The notes: generated from the sequence alone by a model not told the origin. DNA of 64,000 nucleotides from Aerococcaceae bacterium (GCA_030525795.1 JAUNEB010000004.1:1-64000), one strand, 5' to 3'. Counted from the first letter of the stretch, positions 17,878-26,303 are shown. Program-made: numbers and translations.

Positions 17878-18756
17878 TTATAATTGGTTGTCTTGAATAA
17901 TTTTTTCGAGGATAGCTTGGCGCATAAATACGCCATTGCGCATTTGTTCAAAAATAACTGATTGTTCAGCTTCGACTAAATCTGTATCAATTTCTACACC
18001 GCGATTAATTGGCGCTGGATGCATCACAATCGCATGTTCAGCTAAACGGCGATAGCGTTCTTTCGTTAAGCCATAATGTTGGTGGTAATTTTCTACACTA
18101 AATGGGCTATCCGCGTGGCGTTCGTGCTGCACACGCAATAGCATGCACACATCAATTTTGTCAATTGCTTCATCAAAATCGACCATTTTGCCAAGCGTTG
18201 CATCTTCAAATTCTGATGGGCCAACAAATTGTACACTGGCACCAAGACGTGTGAGCGTCAAATAATTACTGCGTGCTACGCGCGAATTTTTGATGTCACC
18301 TGCAATGACAATGTTTAAGCCTTCAATGCGCCCGAATCGTTCATAAATGGTCATCAAATCTAACAAACATTGGCTTGGATGTTCGCCACTACCGTCTCCA
18401 CCACTAACAATCGGAATGTTCAAGTTCGTCAATTCTTCGTAATACGCTTCTTGACTATGGCGAATGACGAGCGCATGGCAACCAAGCATTTCTAATGTTT
18501 TGCATGTGTCGTAGAGCGTTTCGCCTTTGTTGACGGATGATGTTTGTACTTCAAAATTGATTATATTGAGTTGCATTAATTTTTCGGCGACTTCAAAGCT
18601 ATGTTTGGTGCGTGTTGAATTTTCAAAAAAAAGATTCGCGATGAATAAGTCGTTACGTTGTTGGACAGGGCTGCCAGCTTTAAACTCGGACGCGCGTTTG
18701 ATGAGTGAGTAGATAGCTTCGTTTGTTAAATCGGACATTTTGACTAAGTTTTGCAT
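17878..18756 (-). CDS. pyrB: aspartate carbamoyltransferase catalytic subunit
   Basis: A protein of about 292 residues with the carbamoyl-phosphate site FFENSTRTKHSFE and the motif HPSQCLLDLMTI (usually HPTQ). It condenses carbamoyl phosphate and aspartate. The ATG at 18754-18756 has AAAGGAGG upstream and gives the normal family start (MQNLVKMSDL); the frame stays open to 18864, but that stretch overlaps pyrE. No pyrI regulatory subunit is present, as usual in Firmicutes. Confidence 0.95.
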   Translation of the reverse strand: MQNLVKMSDLTNEAIYSLIKRASEFKAGSPVQQRNDLFIANLFFENSTRTKHSFEVAEKLMQLNIINFEVQTSSVNKGETLYDTCKTLEMLGCHALVIRHSQEAYYEELTNLNIPIVSGGDGSGEHPSQCLLDLMTIYERFGRIEGLNIVIAGDIKNSRVARSNYLTLTRLGASVQFVGPSEFEDATLGKMVDFDEAIDKIDVCMLLRVQHERHADSPFSVENYHQHYGLTKERYRRLAEHAIVMHPAPINRGVEIDTDLVEAEQSVIFEQMRNGVFMRQAILEKIIQDNQL

Positions 18757-18811
18757 GATAAGTTCCTCCTTTTGAGCCTCTCGGACTCGCTTAAAGTGTT
18801 GGCTTGATATA

Positions 18812-19429
18812 TTAGGCTTGCCAGCCTGTTGGGTCAGTTTGAAATGCTTTGAGTTGCTCGACATTTGCTTGCGTAATGCGATTGGTTTCTAATGCGACTT
18901 GCGTCAATGTCTCAAAGTCACTCAACGTCACATAAGTAAGATTGCGTTGTTGGAATGCTTCTTTGGCAGCTTGCAACTGATAACTAAAAATTCCAACGAC
19001 AGCGACGACTTCCATTTCGGCTTTTTCGAGGACGTCAACAACTTCGAGTACGCTTTTTCCAGTGGAAATTAAGTCTTCAATGACGACGACTTTGCTGCCG
19101 GGTTGATGGAATCCTTCGATTTGCTGGTTGCGTCCATGCGCTTTTTGGCTGGAACGGACATAGCCAAGCGGTTTATTCACGTAATCTGCTAGAATGCTTG
19201 CCATCGGAATACCGGCCGTTGCGGTTCCCATAATTGCGTCATATTCGTAAGCTTCCAACACTTGTGCTAATTGTTGTTTAATCGCATCGCGTTCTTTTGG
19301 AAAAGCTAGCACACGGCGATTGTCGCAATAAATGGGTGACATAATTCCGCTTGCCCAACGAAATGGTTTTTCGGGCGATAAAAATACTGCTTGCGTATTT
19401 AATAAAATATTGGCAATTGCTCGTTTCAT
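18812..19429 (-). CDS. pyrE: orotate phosphoribosyltransferase
   Basis: A 205-residue type I phosphoribosyltransferase with the PRPP motif VVVIEDLISTGKS. It adds PRPP to orotate to form OMP. The ATG overlaps the pyrF stop by four bases (ATGA), which indicates translational coupling. There are 55 bases between its stop and the pyrB start, with a strong ribosome site for pyrB and no terminator visible. Confidence 0.96.
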   Translation of the reverse strand: MKRAIANILLNTQAVFLSPEKPFRWASGIMSPIYCDNRRVLAFPKERDAIKQQLAQVLEAYEYDAIMGTATAGIPMASILADYVNKPLGYVRSSQKAHGRNQQIEGFHQPGSKVVVIEDLISTGKSVLEVVDVLEKAEMEVVAVVGIFSYQLQAAKEAFQQRNLTYVTLSDFETLTQVALETNRITQANVEQLKAFQTDPTGWQA

Positions 19430-20115
19430 GCGTGTAGCTCCTTTTCGATGAGTTGGTAAGTTTCGTAAGGTTTTGCGGATTGGGTAATTGAGCGTCCGAC
19501 AACAATGTAATTAGCACCTGCATCGCGCGCTTGGCTAGGCGTTGCAATCCGTTTTTGGTCGAGCGCAACCGCTGCTCCGTATTGGATGCCAGGTGTCACG
19601 CAAACAAAATCATGCCCACATTGCTCGTGAATAGCTGCAACTTCATGCACGCTGCATACGACACCATCCATGCCTGCTCGCTGAGCATTTTTGGCATAAT
19701 GAAGGGTCGTCGCAAAAATACTTTTAGACAAGCCGAGTGTTTCTTTAGCATCGGAGTCATTTAACGACGTTAGCATTGTTACGGCAATACATAAACACGC
19801 TGGATTGTTGGCTTTGACTACTTGAACAGCGGCTTTCATCATGTCGATACCGCCGCTCGCATGCACATTGATCATATCTACTTGTAACTTAGCCAATTGA
19901 GCCATCGCATGAGACACCGTATTCGGAATGTCGTGTAATTTCAAATCCAAAAAAATTCGATGTCCTCTAGCCTTAGCCAGCTTAATAAACTCATTTCCTA
20001 AGCTATAAAAATTTTCCATGCCGATTTTGATGTAAATTGGCTCTGGAAATTCGTCTAACAAAGCCGTCGCTTGCTCTAATTCTGCGATATCGAACGCAAC
20101 AATCGTTTGCGTCAT
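19426..20115 (-). CDS. pyrF: orotidine 5'-phosphate decarboxylase
   Basis: A 229-residue OMP decarboxylase. The catalytic DxKxxD pattern is FLDLKLHDIPNT, and the phosphate-binding end is GANYIVVGRSIT. It makes UMP. The ATG at 20113-20115 follows a GGAGAGG ribosome site; the longer open frame to 20181 runs through the attenuator terminator and cannot be real. It is the first gene behind the PyrR leader, an unusual order since pyrF and pyrE are often last. Confidence 0.96.
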   Translation of the reverse strand: MTQTIVAFDIAELEQATALLDEFPEPIYIKIGMENFYSLGNEFIKLAKARGHRIFLDLKLHDIPNTVSHAMAQLAKLQVDMINVHASGGIDMMKAAVQVVKANNPACLCIAVTMLTSLNDSDAKETLGLSKSIFATTLHYAKNAQRAGMDGVVCSVHEVAAIHEQCGHDFVCVTPGIQYGAAVALDQKRIATPSQARDAGANYIVVGRSITQSAKPYETYQLIEKELHA

Positions 20116-20151
20116 AGTATATCCTCTCCTCTGCGTTATTTTTTTGAAAAA

Positions 20152-20187
20152 CCAAAAAACGTGCCTTGACTTTAACATCAAGGCACG
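20152..20187 (-). terminator. pyr leader attenuator terminator
   Basis: A perfect 10-bp stem CGTGCCTTGA / TCAAGGCACG (20160-20187) is followed on the minus strand by TTTTTTGG, just upstream of pyrF. It is the terminator arm of the PyrR attenuator. Confidence 0.9.
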
Positions 20188-20275
20188 CTCACGTGTCTAC
20201 CACAAAACAACCTATGTTGATTACATAGGGATTGCGCTACTTTCGTTGCCTTGTTCATCTCTCGGATGAAATTAA
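20188..20275 (-). promoter_or_regulatory. PyrR-binding leader RNA (pyr attenuator)
   Basis: The minus-strand leader contains CATCCGAGAGATG (20256-20268) followed by AACAAGGCAACG, the conserved stem and loop that PyrR binds as an anti-antiterminator. It is followed by the terminator at 20152-20187. High UMP bound to PyrR should favour termination. Confidence 0.85.
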
Positions 20276-20290
20276 AGGTTCTTCTGAGTA

Positions 20291-20319
20291 AGTGTAGCAT
20301 ATTATTCAAAGGATGGCAA
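20291..20319 (-). promoter_or_regulatory. pyr operon promoter
   Basis: On the minus strand the -35 TTGCCA (20314-20319), a 17-base spacer and the extended -10 TGC-TACACT (-10 at 20291-20296) would start a transcript carrying the whole PyrR leader. Confidence 0.6.
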
Positions 20320-20328
20320 GCTGAACCA

Positions 20329-20997
20329 TCAAGAAGCCTGAATGACTGCGAGCATTTGCTGAATGAGCTCGTCAATCGTCATATCACTCGTATCAATTTC
20401 AATGGCATCGTCTGCTTTTTTGAGGGGGCTATGTTCGCGCGTAGAATCGTAATGGTCGCGTTCAATAATCGCTTGTGTCAATTCCTCAAGCGACTGACTC
20501 ATCATCCCGCGCTGTTGATTTTCTTTATAACGACGCAATGCGCGAACTTCTGGGCTCGCTGTTAGAAAAAATTTATACGGCGCTTGGGGTAACACAACGG
20601 TACCAATGTCGCGTCCGTCCATTACAACGGCGGTTTGCGCGGCCATTTTTTGTTGCAAGGCGACGAGTGCAACACGAACTTTTTCGATGGCGGAAATTTC
20701 GGATACATTTTCCGTCACTTCCACGCTACGAATAGCTTCAGACACATCTTCTCCATTCAAAAAAATATGTTGGCTCCCGTCAATCCATTGGAACGATAAT
20801 TCCATCGTATCCAATAATTGATCAATCGTTGCCGGCTCTGTATCCGTTAGTCCGCGTTGCAAATAAGCCAACGTCACCGCGCGATACATCGCGCCCGTAT
20901 CCAAATACGTAATATTCAATCGATTCGCTAACAACTTCGCAATCGTACTTTTTCCAGAAGAAGCAGGGCCGTCAATCGCAATCGCTAATAAAGTCAT
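20329..20997 (-). CDS. cmk: cytidylate kinase
   Basis: A 222-residue P-loop kinase with GPASSGKST at residues 10-18, YLDTGAMYRA and DGRDIGTVV. It phosphorylates CMP and dCMP. The ATG at 20995-20997 has AAAGGAG upstream; the frame extends 16 codons further but lacks a ribosome site. It lies downstream of the LysM protein gene, as in many Firmicutes, and ends just before the pyr operon promoter. Confidence 0.95.
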   Translation of the reverse strand: MTLLAIAIDGPASSGKSTIAKLLANRLNITYLDTGAMYRAVTLAYLQRGLTDTEPATIDQLLDTMELSFQWIDGSQHIFLNGEDVSEAIRSVEVTENVSEISAIEKVRVALVALQQKMAAQTAVVMDGRDIGTVVLPQAPYKFFLTASPEVRALRRYKENQQRGMMSQSLEELTQAIIERDHYDSTREHSPLKKADDAIEIDTSDMTIDELIQQMLAVIQAS

Positions 20998-21021
20998 CTT
21001 GTGTACACTCCTTTTCTCACA

Positions 21022-21047
21022 TAAAAAGCTTGGACTTTTGTCCAAGC
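21022..21047 (-). terminator. terminator between the LysM gene and cmk
   Basis: A perfect 8-bp stem GCTTGGAC / GTCCAAGC with a TTTT loop, followed on the minus strand by TTTTTA. Confidence 0.85.
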
Positions 21048-21057
21048 CTCACTCATC

Positions 21058-21765
21058 TTATGGGACAATAATTGTTTGCCCTGGTAAAATCGTTGAATCA
21101 ATCGTTACGCCGTTCATTGCTGCTAACTCGTAAACATCAATGCCGTAACGTACCGAAATGGCATACCAAGAATCCCCTGGCTGAATGACGTAAGTGCCAC
21201 TTCCTGTTGGTGTAGCCGGTTCTTCTGCTGGTGTTGCAGGCGGTGCCGTAGTTGTAGCTGGTTCTGCTGGCGCTGTTGTCGTTGTGTTAGTCGCACGTGA
21301 AGATGAACGTTCTGCAACGTTGATGTTTGCCGCAACAACCGAACTTGATCCATTGGCTGCTGTGCTTGAAGCATTCGCGTTCGTATTATTCGTCACTTGA
21401 ACTTGCGCACTTTCACTTGAAGCGGAAGCTTTGCTTTCAGATTGACTGCTTGCGTTGCTTGCATTTTCAGATTGTTTAGAAATGACGACTTGCGAAGCTG
21501 TACGTCCTGTAATTTGTTCGTTGCCGCGTTGTGATGACATCCACATATACAAAATAAATGGCGAAAACAGCACACACACAATTGCAAATAACAACACTTT
21601 TGACATAGTAGTCGCTTCTCTAGCGGGTTGGTTGCGCACAGAACGTGAATACTGGCGATTTTTTGCGCCGTCTTGCTCTGCGAACTTGCTGTTCCACGGC
21701 ATTACGCGTTTTTTCTCTGGTGTTTCTTCAACCGGTTGATCGGTATTGAATTCTTCGTTTATCAT
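21058..21765 (-). CDS. membrane-anchored LysM domain protein (YpbE-like)
   Basis: A 235-residue protein. A polar cytoplasmic N-terminus of about 55 residues precedes one transmembrane helix (LLFAIVCVLFSPFILYMW). A long Ser/Ala/Thr/Asn/Pro-rich linker follows, then a C-terminal LysM domain of about 45 residues (TYVIQPGDSWYAISVRYG to PGQTIIVP). LysM binds peptidoglycan, so the protein probably spans from membrane to wall. The neighbours cmk and ferredoxin match the ypbE locus of other Firmicutes. AGGAGG precedes the ATG. Confidence 0.9.
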   Translation of the reverse strand: MINEEFNTDQPVEETPEKKRVMPWNSKFAEQDGAKNRQYSRSVRNQPAREATTMSKVLLFAIVCVLFSPFILYMWMSSQRGNEQITGRTASQVVISKQSENASNASSQSESKASASSESAQVQVTNNTNANASSTAANGSSSVVAANINVAERSSSRATNTTTTAPAEPATTTAPPATPAEEPATPTGSGTYVIQPGDSWYAISVRYGIDVYELAAMNGVTIDSTILPGQTIIVP

Positions 21766-21893
21766 ACTTTTTCCTCCTATTATATGCTACAATAAAGTAA
21801 CAGTACAATTTAAGACTATAATACCCTATGGGTAACTCTACTATACTTTATTTTTGTCAAATAAAAAATAGAGAAAGCGCTTTTTATACTAGA

Positions 21894-21922
21894 TTGACAC
21901 CTTTTTGTAAACAAACTGTAAT
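21894..21922 (+). promoter_or_regulatory. candidate ferredoxin promoter
   Basis: The -35 TTGACA (21894-21899), a 17-base spacer and the -10 TGTAAT (21917-21922) match the consensus. The expected start would fall close to the AAGGAG at 21925-21930, leaving little leader, so the true start may lie elsewhere. Confidence 0.45.
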
Positions 21923-21939
21923 GTAAGGAGCTAATTTCC

Positions 21940-22134
21940 ATGAAAAAATTGTCAATTATCTCTGAAAAATGTATCGCATGTGGCAAATGTTACTTGAATT
22001 ATCCTGACGTGTTCGACTGTGATGATGACGGGATTGCATTCGCCTTAGACGAAGCAACCCCTGAACAAGTTGACGCGGGAACGCGTGCGATTTATGAATG
22101 TCCTACGAAAGCAATTCAGCTTTCAGACGTGTAA
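21940..22134 (+). CDS. fer: ferredoxin, single [4Fe-4S]
   Basis: A 64-residue ferredoxin of the Bacillus Fer type. Ligands for one [4Fe-4S] cluster are C11, C14, C17 (CIACGKC) and C54 (YECPTKAI). The protein is acidic, with an additional free C27. It is a small cytoplasmic electron carrier. The AAGGAG ribosome site lies about nine bases before the ATG. Its last 19 bases overlap the end of the convergent ribU. Confidence 0.95.
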   Translation: MKKLSIISEKCIACGKCYLNYPDVFDCDDDGIAFALDEATPEQVDAGTRAIYECPTKAIQLSDV

Positions 22135-22703
22135 TAGTTCGTCGCCATTTTGCGTAATAATGGTGGTAAGAAGCGAATCAACGCCACTTGGCCTACAGCC
22201 AATATCGCTGCTTTAATCGCATTAAATGGCGCAATCAGCGTCCAAACATACTCTGAAATGGATTCGATTGGGAAGTTTAATACTTTAATGTAAAGTGGTA
22301 ACGCGACAAAGTAGTTCAGCAAGCACATGACAACTACGAGTGAAATAGCTGATGCAACACTAATGATTGAAAGTGTAACAATTTTGCGCGAACGTGTACC
22401 TAATAACCCAAAATGTGTCGGCATGAAAAATGCGAGCGACGCGATCACACTCATTGTAGCGCCAATTGGCAAACCAGCTTCGCCACCTTTAATTAAATAA
22501 TTGAGCAAATCACGAATCCCTGCCACACTCAATAAACCAACGGGGCCTTTGACGAGCATGCCGACAAGTACCCATAAGTCACTCAAATCGACTTTCAAAA
22601 AGGGTGCCGATAACAACACTGGGAAGTCAAACTGTCTAAAGACAAATGCCCATGCTCCTAAAATGGCTAATAAAACGACTTGTGATAATGATGATTTTTT
22701 CAT
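22116..22703 (-). CDS. ribU: riboflavin ECF transporter S component
   Basis: A 195-residue membrane protein of the ECF S-component family with about six hydrophobic segments and the N-terminal APFLKVDLSDLWVLVG region that resembles RibU. It captures riboflavin for a shared ECF energising module that is not in the window. The ATG at 22701-22703 has GGAGAGG upstream. The specificity call rests mainly on the FMN riboswitch directly upstream. Confidence 0.92.
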   Translation of the reverse strand: MKKSSLSQVVLLAILGAWAFVFRQFDFPVLLSAPFLKVDLSDLWVLVGMLVKGPVGLLSVAGIRDLLNYLIKGGEAGLPIGATMSVIASLAFFMPTHFGLLGTRSRKIVTLSIISVASAISLVVVMCLLNYFVALPLYIKVLNFPIESISEYVWTLIAPFNAIKAAILAVGQVALIRFLPPLLRKMATNYYTSES

Positions 22704-22743
22704 TGTTTTCCTCTCCTTTTTTTGACGCCTTGCAGTCGAGAAC

Positions 22744-22806
22744 AAAATAAAAAACGCGCATTGACCTTATGTGGTTAGAAAATCCCCAGCACAAAGACAA
22801 TACACG
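22744..22806 (-). terminator. terminator of the FMN riboswitch expression platform
   Basis: On the minus strand, CGTGTATTG can pair over nine positions (two G-U) with CAATGCGCG, followed by TTTTTTATTTT. The stem encloses about 34 bases and lies between the aptamer and ribU. Confidence 0.65.
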
Positions 22807-22827
22807 CCAAATCAATCGTGTACTCAA

Positions 22828-22942
22828 TCTTCTTCCATCCAGACTTTACTGTCGGTACTGGAGTTACACCAGTTCTGCCAAATCGATGACTCAGCTCGCG
22901 GACTTTACCGCCGGTCGGGAATTTCACCCTGCCCTGAAGACG
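22828..22942 (-). promoter_or_regulatory. FMN riboswitch (RFN element)
   Basis: Reading the minus strand, all conserved RFN blocks occur in order: TCTTCAGGGCAGGGTGAAAT, TCCCGACCGGCGGTA, AGTCCGCGAGC, the CCGACAGT block, and AGTCTGGATGG ending in GAAGA. It sits directly upstream of ribU. FMN binding should cause early termination and cut riboflavin uptake. Confidence 0.97.
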
Positions 22943-22983
22943 TTTTTTATTTAAATTTGTTATTAGTTTAACAAGTTTTTCTG

Positions 22984-23005
22984 AAAAAAGCAAGCATCTT
23001 GCTTT
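22984..23005 (-). terminator. rluB terminator
   Basis: An 8-bp stem AAAGCAAG / CTTGCTTT with a three-base loop, followed on the minus strand by T residues. It overlaps the rluB stop. Confidence 0.7.
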
Positions 23006-23729
23006 ATTTTTTTTCAATGGCCATTTTGGTGAGCTTGTCAACCTCAAAAGCGGTCAACTCGCGCCACTCGCCTGGCTTCAAATTGCCTAATTCTATGAAA
23101 GCATAGCGTTCGCGTTTCAGTTTCATAACAGGATGCCCAATCACTTCAAACATTTTTTTGACTTGGTGGTTCCAACCTTCACGAATGGTTAATTCAACAA
23201 TTGCCGTTTGTTTTTCTTGGCTAAATGTTAACAATTTCGCACGTGCTTTCGATGTTTTTTTGCCGTCGATCACGACACCGCGTTCCAACAAGCGTAATGT
23301 TTTGGTTTCAGGAACGCCTTTTATTTTGGCTACATATACTTTGTCGATTTGATGTTTAGGGTGCATGAGATGATGAGCAAATTCGCCGTCATTCGTCAAC
23401 AACAGTAAGCCTGTTGTATCATAATCCAGACGCCCAATCGGATAAATGCGCTCCGTAATGCCTTGAATATAATCTAAAACAACAGGTCTTTTTTTGTCAT
23501 CGGATACAGCGCTAATTACCCCTTTCGGTTTGTAAAGCAAAATATAACGCGGCTCTTCACGATAGATTGGAATGCCATTGACTTCAATCAAATCTTTAGC
23601 TGTTACTTTGAACCCAAGTTCGGTAACAACTTGCCCGTTGACGCTTACTTGCCCGTCCAAAATGAACTGCTCGCATTTGCGACGGCTAGCGACTCCCGCA
23701 TGCGCCATTACTTTTTGTAATCTTTCCAT
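23004..23729 (-). CDS. rluB: 23S rRNA pseudouridine synthase RluB
   Basis: A 241-residue protein with an N-terminal S4 RNA-binding domain (about residues 1-48) and an RsuA/RluB-type catalytic domain. The catalytic Asp is D102 in GRLDYDTTGLLLLT. It converts a uridine in the 23S rRNA peptidyltransferase region. It follows scpB, the common Firmicutes order scpA-scpB-rluB. Confidence 0.93.
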   Translation of the reverse strand: MERLQKVMAHAGVASRRKCEQFILDGQVSVNGQVVTELGFKVTAKDLIEVNGIPIYREEPRYILLYKPKGVISAVSDDKKRPVVLDYIQGITERIYPIGRLDYDTTGLLLLTNDGEFAHHLMHPKHQIDKVYVAKIKGVPETKTLRLLERGVVIDGKKTSKARAKLLTFSQEKQTAIVELTIREGWNHQVKKMFEVIGHPVMKLKRERYAFIELGNLKPGEWRELTAFEVDKLTKMAIEKK

Positions 23730-23738
23730 AGCTTCTCC

Positions 23739-24329
23739 TTATTCCTCGTCTTCCCAATCCACTTGCCATTGCTTCGTTGAAAAAAGTTCCGCACTCGTTT
23801 GTTCGTCATTCAACGGTAACGGGACAACTTCTGGCAATTCTTCTAATGATTTTAGCCCAAAATAATCCATAAAATATGGCGTTACGCCATATAAAACAGG
23901 TCTTCCTGGCGCTTCCAAGCGTCCAACTTCTTGAATTAAGTCGCGCAATAATAATTTTTGGATGACATTGATCGACGCAACGCCGCGAATTTCGTCGATG
24001 CCCATGCGCGTAATTGGTTGGCGATACGCCACAATCGCGAGCGTTTCAATCGCCGCTTTGGTCAATTTTTGCGTAAAAGGTGACTGCGCGTATTGTTCCA
24101 CGTCTTCTTTCAAATCAGGTTTGGTAACTAAGCGATAACTGCCGTTAAAATTCGCCAACTCAATCGGAGACTGGGCGTCATTTTGTAAAGATAAGTGTAA
24201 TTCGTGGAGGGTTTGAGTAATCTCTTCGGCACTCGCTTGCAAAGTAGTGGCCAGTTGCTCACGCGTTACGCCGTCAACCCCCGCCACAAATAAAATGCCG
24301 TGCACTCGTCTAATCAATGTCAATCTCAA
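23739..24329 (-). CDS. scpB: segregation and condensation protein B
   Basis: A protein of up to 196 residues made of two winged-helix domains, matching ScpB (FVAGVDGVTREQLA, ETLAIVAYRQPITR, IDEIRGV). It forms the SMC-ScpAB condensin that compacts and segregates chromosomes. No ATG is available near the start: the frame opens with TTG at 24327-24329, and a TTG at 24321-24323 lies nine bases after AGGAG and may be the real start. It overlaps the end of scpA, so translation is coupled. Confidence 0.93.
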   Translation of the reverse strand: MRLTLIRRVHGILFVAGVDGVTREQLATTLQASAEEITQTLHELHLSLQNDAQSPIELANFNGSYRLVTKPDLKEDVEQYAQSPFTQKLTKAAIETLAIVAYRQPITRMGIDEIRGVASINVIQKLLLRDLIQEVGRLEAPGRPVLYGVTPYFMDYFGLKSLEELPEVVPLPLNDEQTSAELFSTKQWQVDWEDEE

Positions 24330-25077
24330 ACTCTCCTTTTATACGTTGGATTTCGATAGGTGCCAACGCTTTTTCTTGATAAAAAACGACCGCTTGCTTG
24401 CGCACAAGTTCTAGTACCGCCATAAATGTCGTAATCAATTCGTGTCGTGTGCCGATTTCGACCAATTGATGAAAAGCGATACGCGATTCGGTAGAATGCG
24501 CCGTCAACTTTTCCAAAATCGCCGTCATTTTTTGTTCGACCGTCATCGGGTCGTGATGAATTTCTTTTTGCTTGGGGAGGCGTTCCAATTCGCGTTGCAA
24601 TACGTGTAGCAGTTGCGTCGCCAAATCATCGGTTGTAACTGCGCCTGCTTCCAACGGAATAAAGGCTTGATATTCAGACACATCTTCTGCCGGCCGCGAA
24701 AAAAGTTGCGCACGCACTTCTTGTTTCGTTTCCAAAACGGCCGAAACGTCTTGAAATTGCTGATACAACAACAATTGTTGAACTAATAATTGACGCGGAT
24801 CGCCTTGTTCGTAGTCGTCTTCTAATTCGCCGTTCGGTTCAATTGGTAGTAGCAGGCGGCTTTTGATTTCTAAAAGCGTTGCCGCCATCACTAAATAATC
24901 GCCGACCATATCCAATTCCAATGCTTGCATTGCCTTCAAATACACCATGTATTGTGCGGTAATTTCTTTCATTGGAATGTCGTTAATGTCTACTTTCATT
25001 TGCTTAATTAAGTGCAACAACAAATCGAACGGCCCTTGAAATGCTTCCAGTTCTAATCTTAAGGGTGTTTCACTCAT
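24310..25077 (-). CDS. scpA: segregation and condensation protein A
   Basis: A 255-residue kleisin, ScpA, with the N-terminal SMC-neck binding region (FQGPFDLLLHLIKQMKVDI) and a C-terminal winged helix (FMAVLELVRKQAV). It bridges the SMC heads with ScpB. The ATG at 25075-25077 overlaps the ribT stop by eight bases; the frame remains open further upstream inside ribT. Confidence 0.95.
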   Translation of the reverse strand: MSETPLRLELEAFQGPFDLLLHLIKQMKVDINDIPMKEITAQYMVYLKAMQALELDMVGDYLVMAATLLEIKSRLLLPIEPNGELEDDYEQGDPRQLLVQQLLLYQQFQDVSAVLETKQEVRAQLFSRPAEDVSEYQAFIPLEAGAVTTDDLATQLLHVLQRELERLPKQKEIHHDPMTVEQKMTAILEKLTAHSTESRIAFHQLVEIGTRHELITTFMAVLELVRKQAVVFYQEKALAPIEIQRIKGEFEIDID

Positions 25078-25471
25078 GGTTTTGCGTCCGTTCTTGATGG
25101 TATTTTTGTGCCCATTTGACGACAAAATCACTCGTATTCAAAGCGCCTAGCCAATTTGATTCGGGATAGCGTTGACGCAACGCGGCATACATTTGGTAGC
25201 CAATCCCTTCATTGCGAAAAGAAGGAATAACCGCTACGCGATCAATGACAATTGTTTCGCTACCTGTTTCGTCCAGTTGAGTACGTTCAATACCCATTAA
25301 CCCCACAAAATTTTCTGTTTCGTCGTCTTTGTATAAATAAAGTTCGCGATTTGGATGGTCACGATATTCTTTGAGTAGTTGAAGTAATTCGTTCATTGGC
25401 AATCCCTCTTCTGTATAAGAGAGCAACCCTAAAACAATTTTTTCATGTTTGTGTTTCGATTGGATTAACAT
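25070..25471 (-). CDS. ribT: GNAT family acetyltransferase, RibT-like
   Basis: A 133-residue GNAT protein. The acetyl-CoA binding segment is VIPSFRNEGIGYQMYAALRQ (about residues 86-105). The N-terminal MLIQSKHKHEKIVLGLLSY and the position directly before scpA match RibT of Bacillus and relatives. RibT is traditionally linked with the riboflavin operon, but its substrate is unproven, and no rib genes adjoin it here. Confidence 0.82.
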   Translation of the reverse strand: MLIQSKHKHEKIVLGLLSYTEEGLPMNELLQLLKEYRDHPNRELYLYKDDETENFVGLMGIERTQLDETGSETIVIDRVAVIPSFRNEGIGYQMYAALRQRYPESNWLGALNTSDFVVKWAQKYHQERTQNHE

Positions 25472-25490
25472 TCGTGTCCCTCCTTTTGCC

Positions 25491-26291
25491 TTAAATGCGG
25501 CGAACGGTCTCCGTCAGTAGCGCTTTGAAACGCGGTTTAACTTGTTGTGACATTTCCATCACTTCTTCATGATTCAAGGTTTGTTGCATACCCGCTGCCA
25601 AATTCGTGATGCACGAAACACCGATAACGTCCAAGCCGCAATGTTTGGCGACAATGGCTTCTGGCGCCGTTGACATTCCGACTGCATCGCCGCCAATCGT
25701 GCGCATCATGCGGATTTCTGCGGGCGTTTCATAGCTCGGTCCGGTGACCCATGTGTACACTCCTGATTGCAAAGAAAAACCTTGTTCTTGCGCAATGTTG
25801 TGTAAAAGTTTCTGTCCTTTTTGGCTGTAAGTTTGCGACATATCAACAAAACGCGGCCCGTGCGCGTCGATGTTCGCACCGATAAGCGGATTTAGTCCCG
25901 TCAAATTGATGTGGTCGGTAATGACCATCAAATCTCCAGGCTTGAAATTCGGATTCATTCCGCCAGCTGCGTTGGTGACAATGAGCGTTTTGACTCCGAG
26001 CTCTTTAAAAACACGCACGGGATACGTCACGGTTTGCAAATCGTAGCCTTCGTAGTAGTGGAAGCGCCCTTGCAATAGGATGACTTTTTTGCCGCCTAAA
26101 TCGCCGTAAACTAGCTTGCCCGCATGTCCTTCGACCGTTGACACGGGAAAATGCGGAATTGCTTCGTAAGGAAGCGCAATCGCGTTCGTGACATCGTCGG
26201 CCAAATCGCCCAATCCAGACCCCAAAATCAACGCGATTTCAGGCTGGATAAAGCCGTTTTCTTGCAAAAATTGTACTGTTTCTGTAAACAC
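25491..26291 (-). CDS. punA: purine nucleoside phosphorylase
   Basis: A 266-residue trimeric-type (PNP-I) phosphorylase with the phosphate loop LILGSGLGDLADDV, the GRFHYYEGY segment, and NAAGGMN. It splits inosine and guanosine to base and ribose-1-phosphate. It follows deoB by 12 bases; DeoB turns the released ribose-1-phosphate into ribose-5-phosphate, so the pair works as a nucleoside salvage unit. Confidence 0.94.
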   Translation of the reverse strand: MFTETVQFLQENGFIQPEIALILGSGLGDLADDVTNAIALPYEAIPHFPVSTVEGHAGKLVYGDLGGKKVILLQGRFHYYEGYDLQTVTYPVRVFKELGVKTLIVTNAAGGMNPNFKPGDLMVITDHINLTGLNPLIGANIDAHGPRFVDMSQTYSQKGQKLLHNIAQEQGFSLQSGVYTWVTGPSYETPAEIRMMRTIGGDAVGMSTAPEAIVAKHCGLDVIGVSCITNLAAGMQQTLNHEEVMEMSQQVKPRFKALLTETVRRI

Positions 26292-26303
26292 GTTGACTGC
26301 TCC

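Noticed and set aside
18757..18864. A 36-residue N-terminal extension of PyrB overlapping pyrE
   Set aside because: The ATG at 18756 has AAAGGAGG upstream and gives the normal family N-terminus.
20116..20181. A 22-residue N-terminal extension of PyrF
   Set aside because: The frame runs through the attenuator terminator hairpin, and a strong ribosome site fixes the start at 20115.
21871..21888. A cre-like GAGAAAGCGCTTTTTA upstream of the ferredoxin gene
   Set aside because: Two mismatches at key positions and no metabolic reason for CcpA control.
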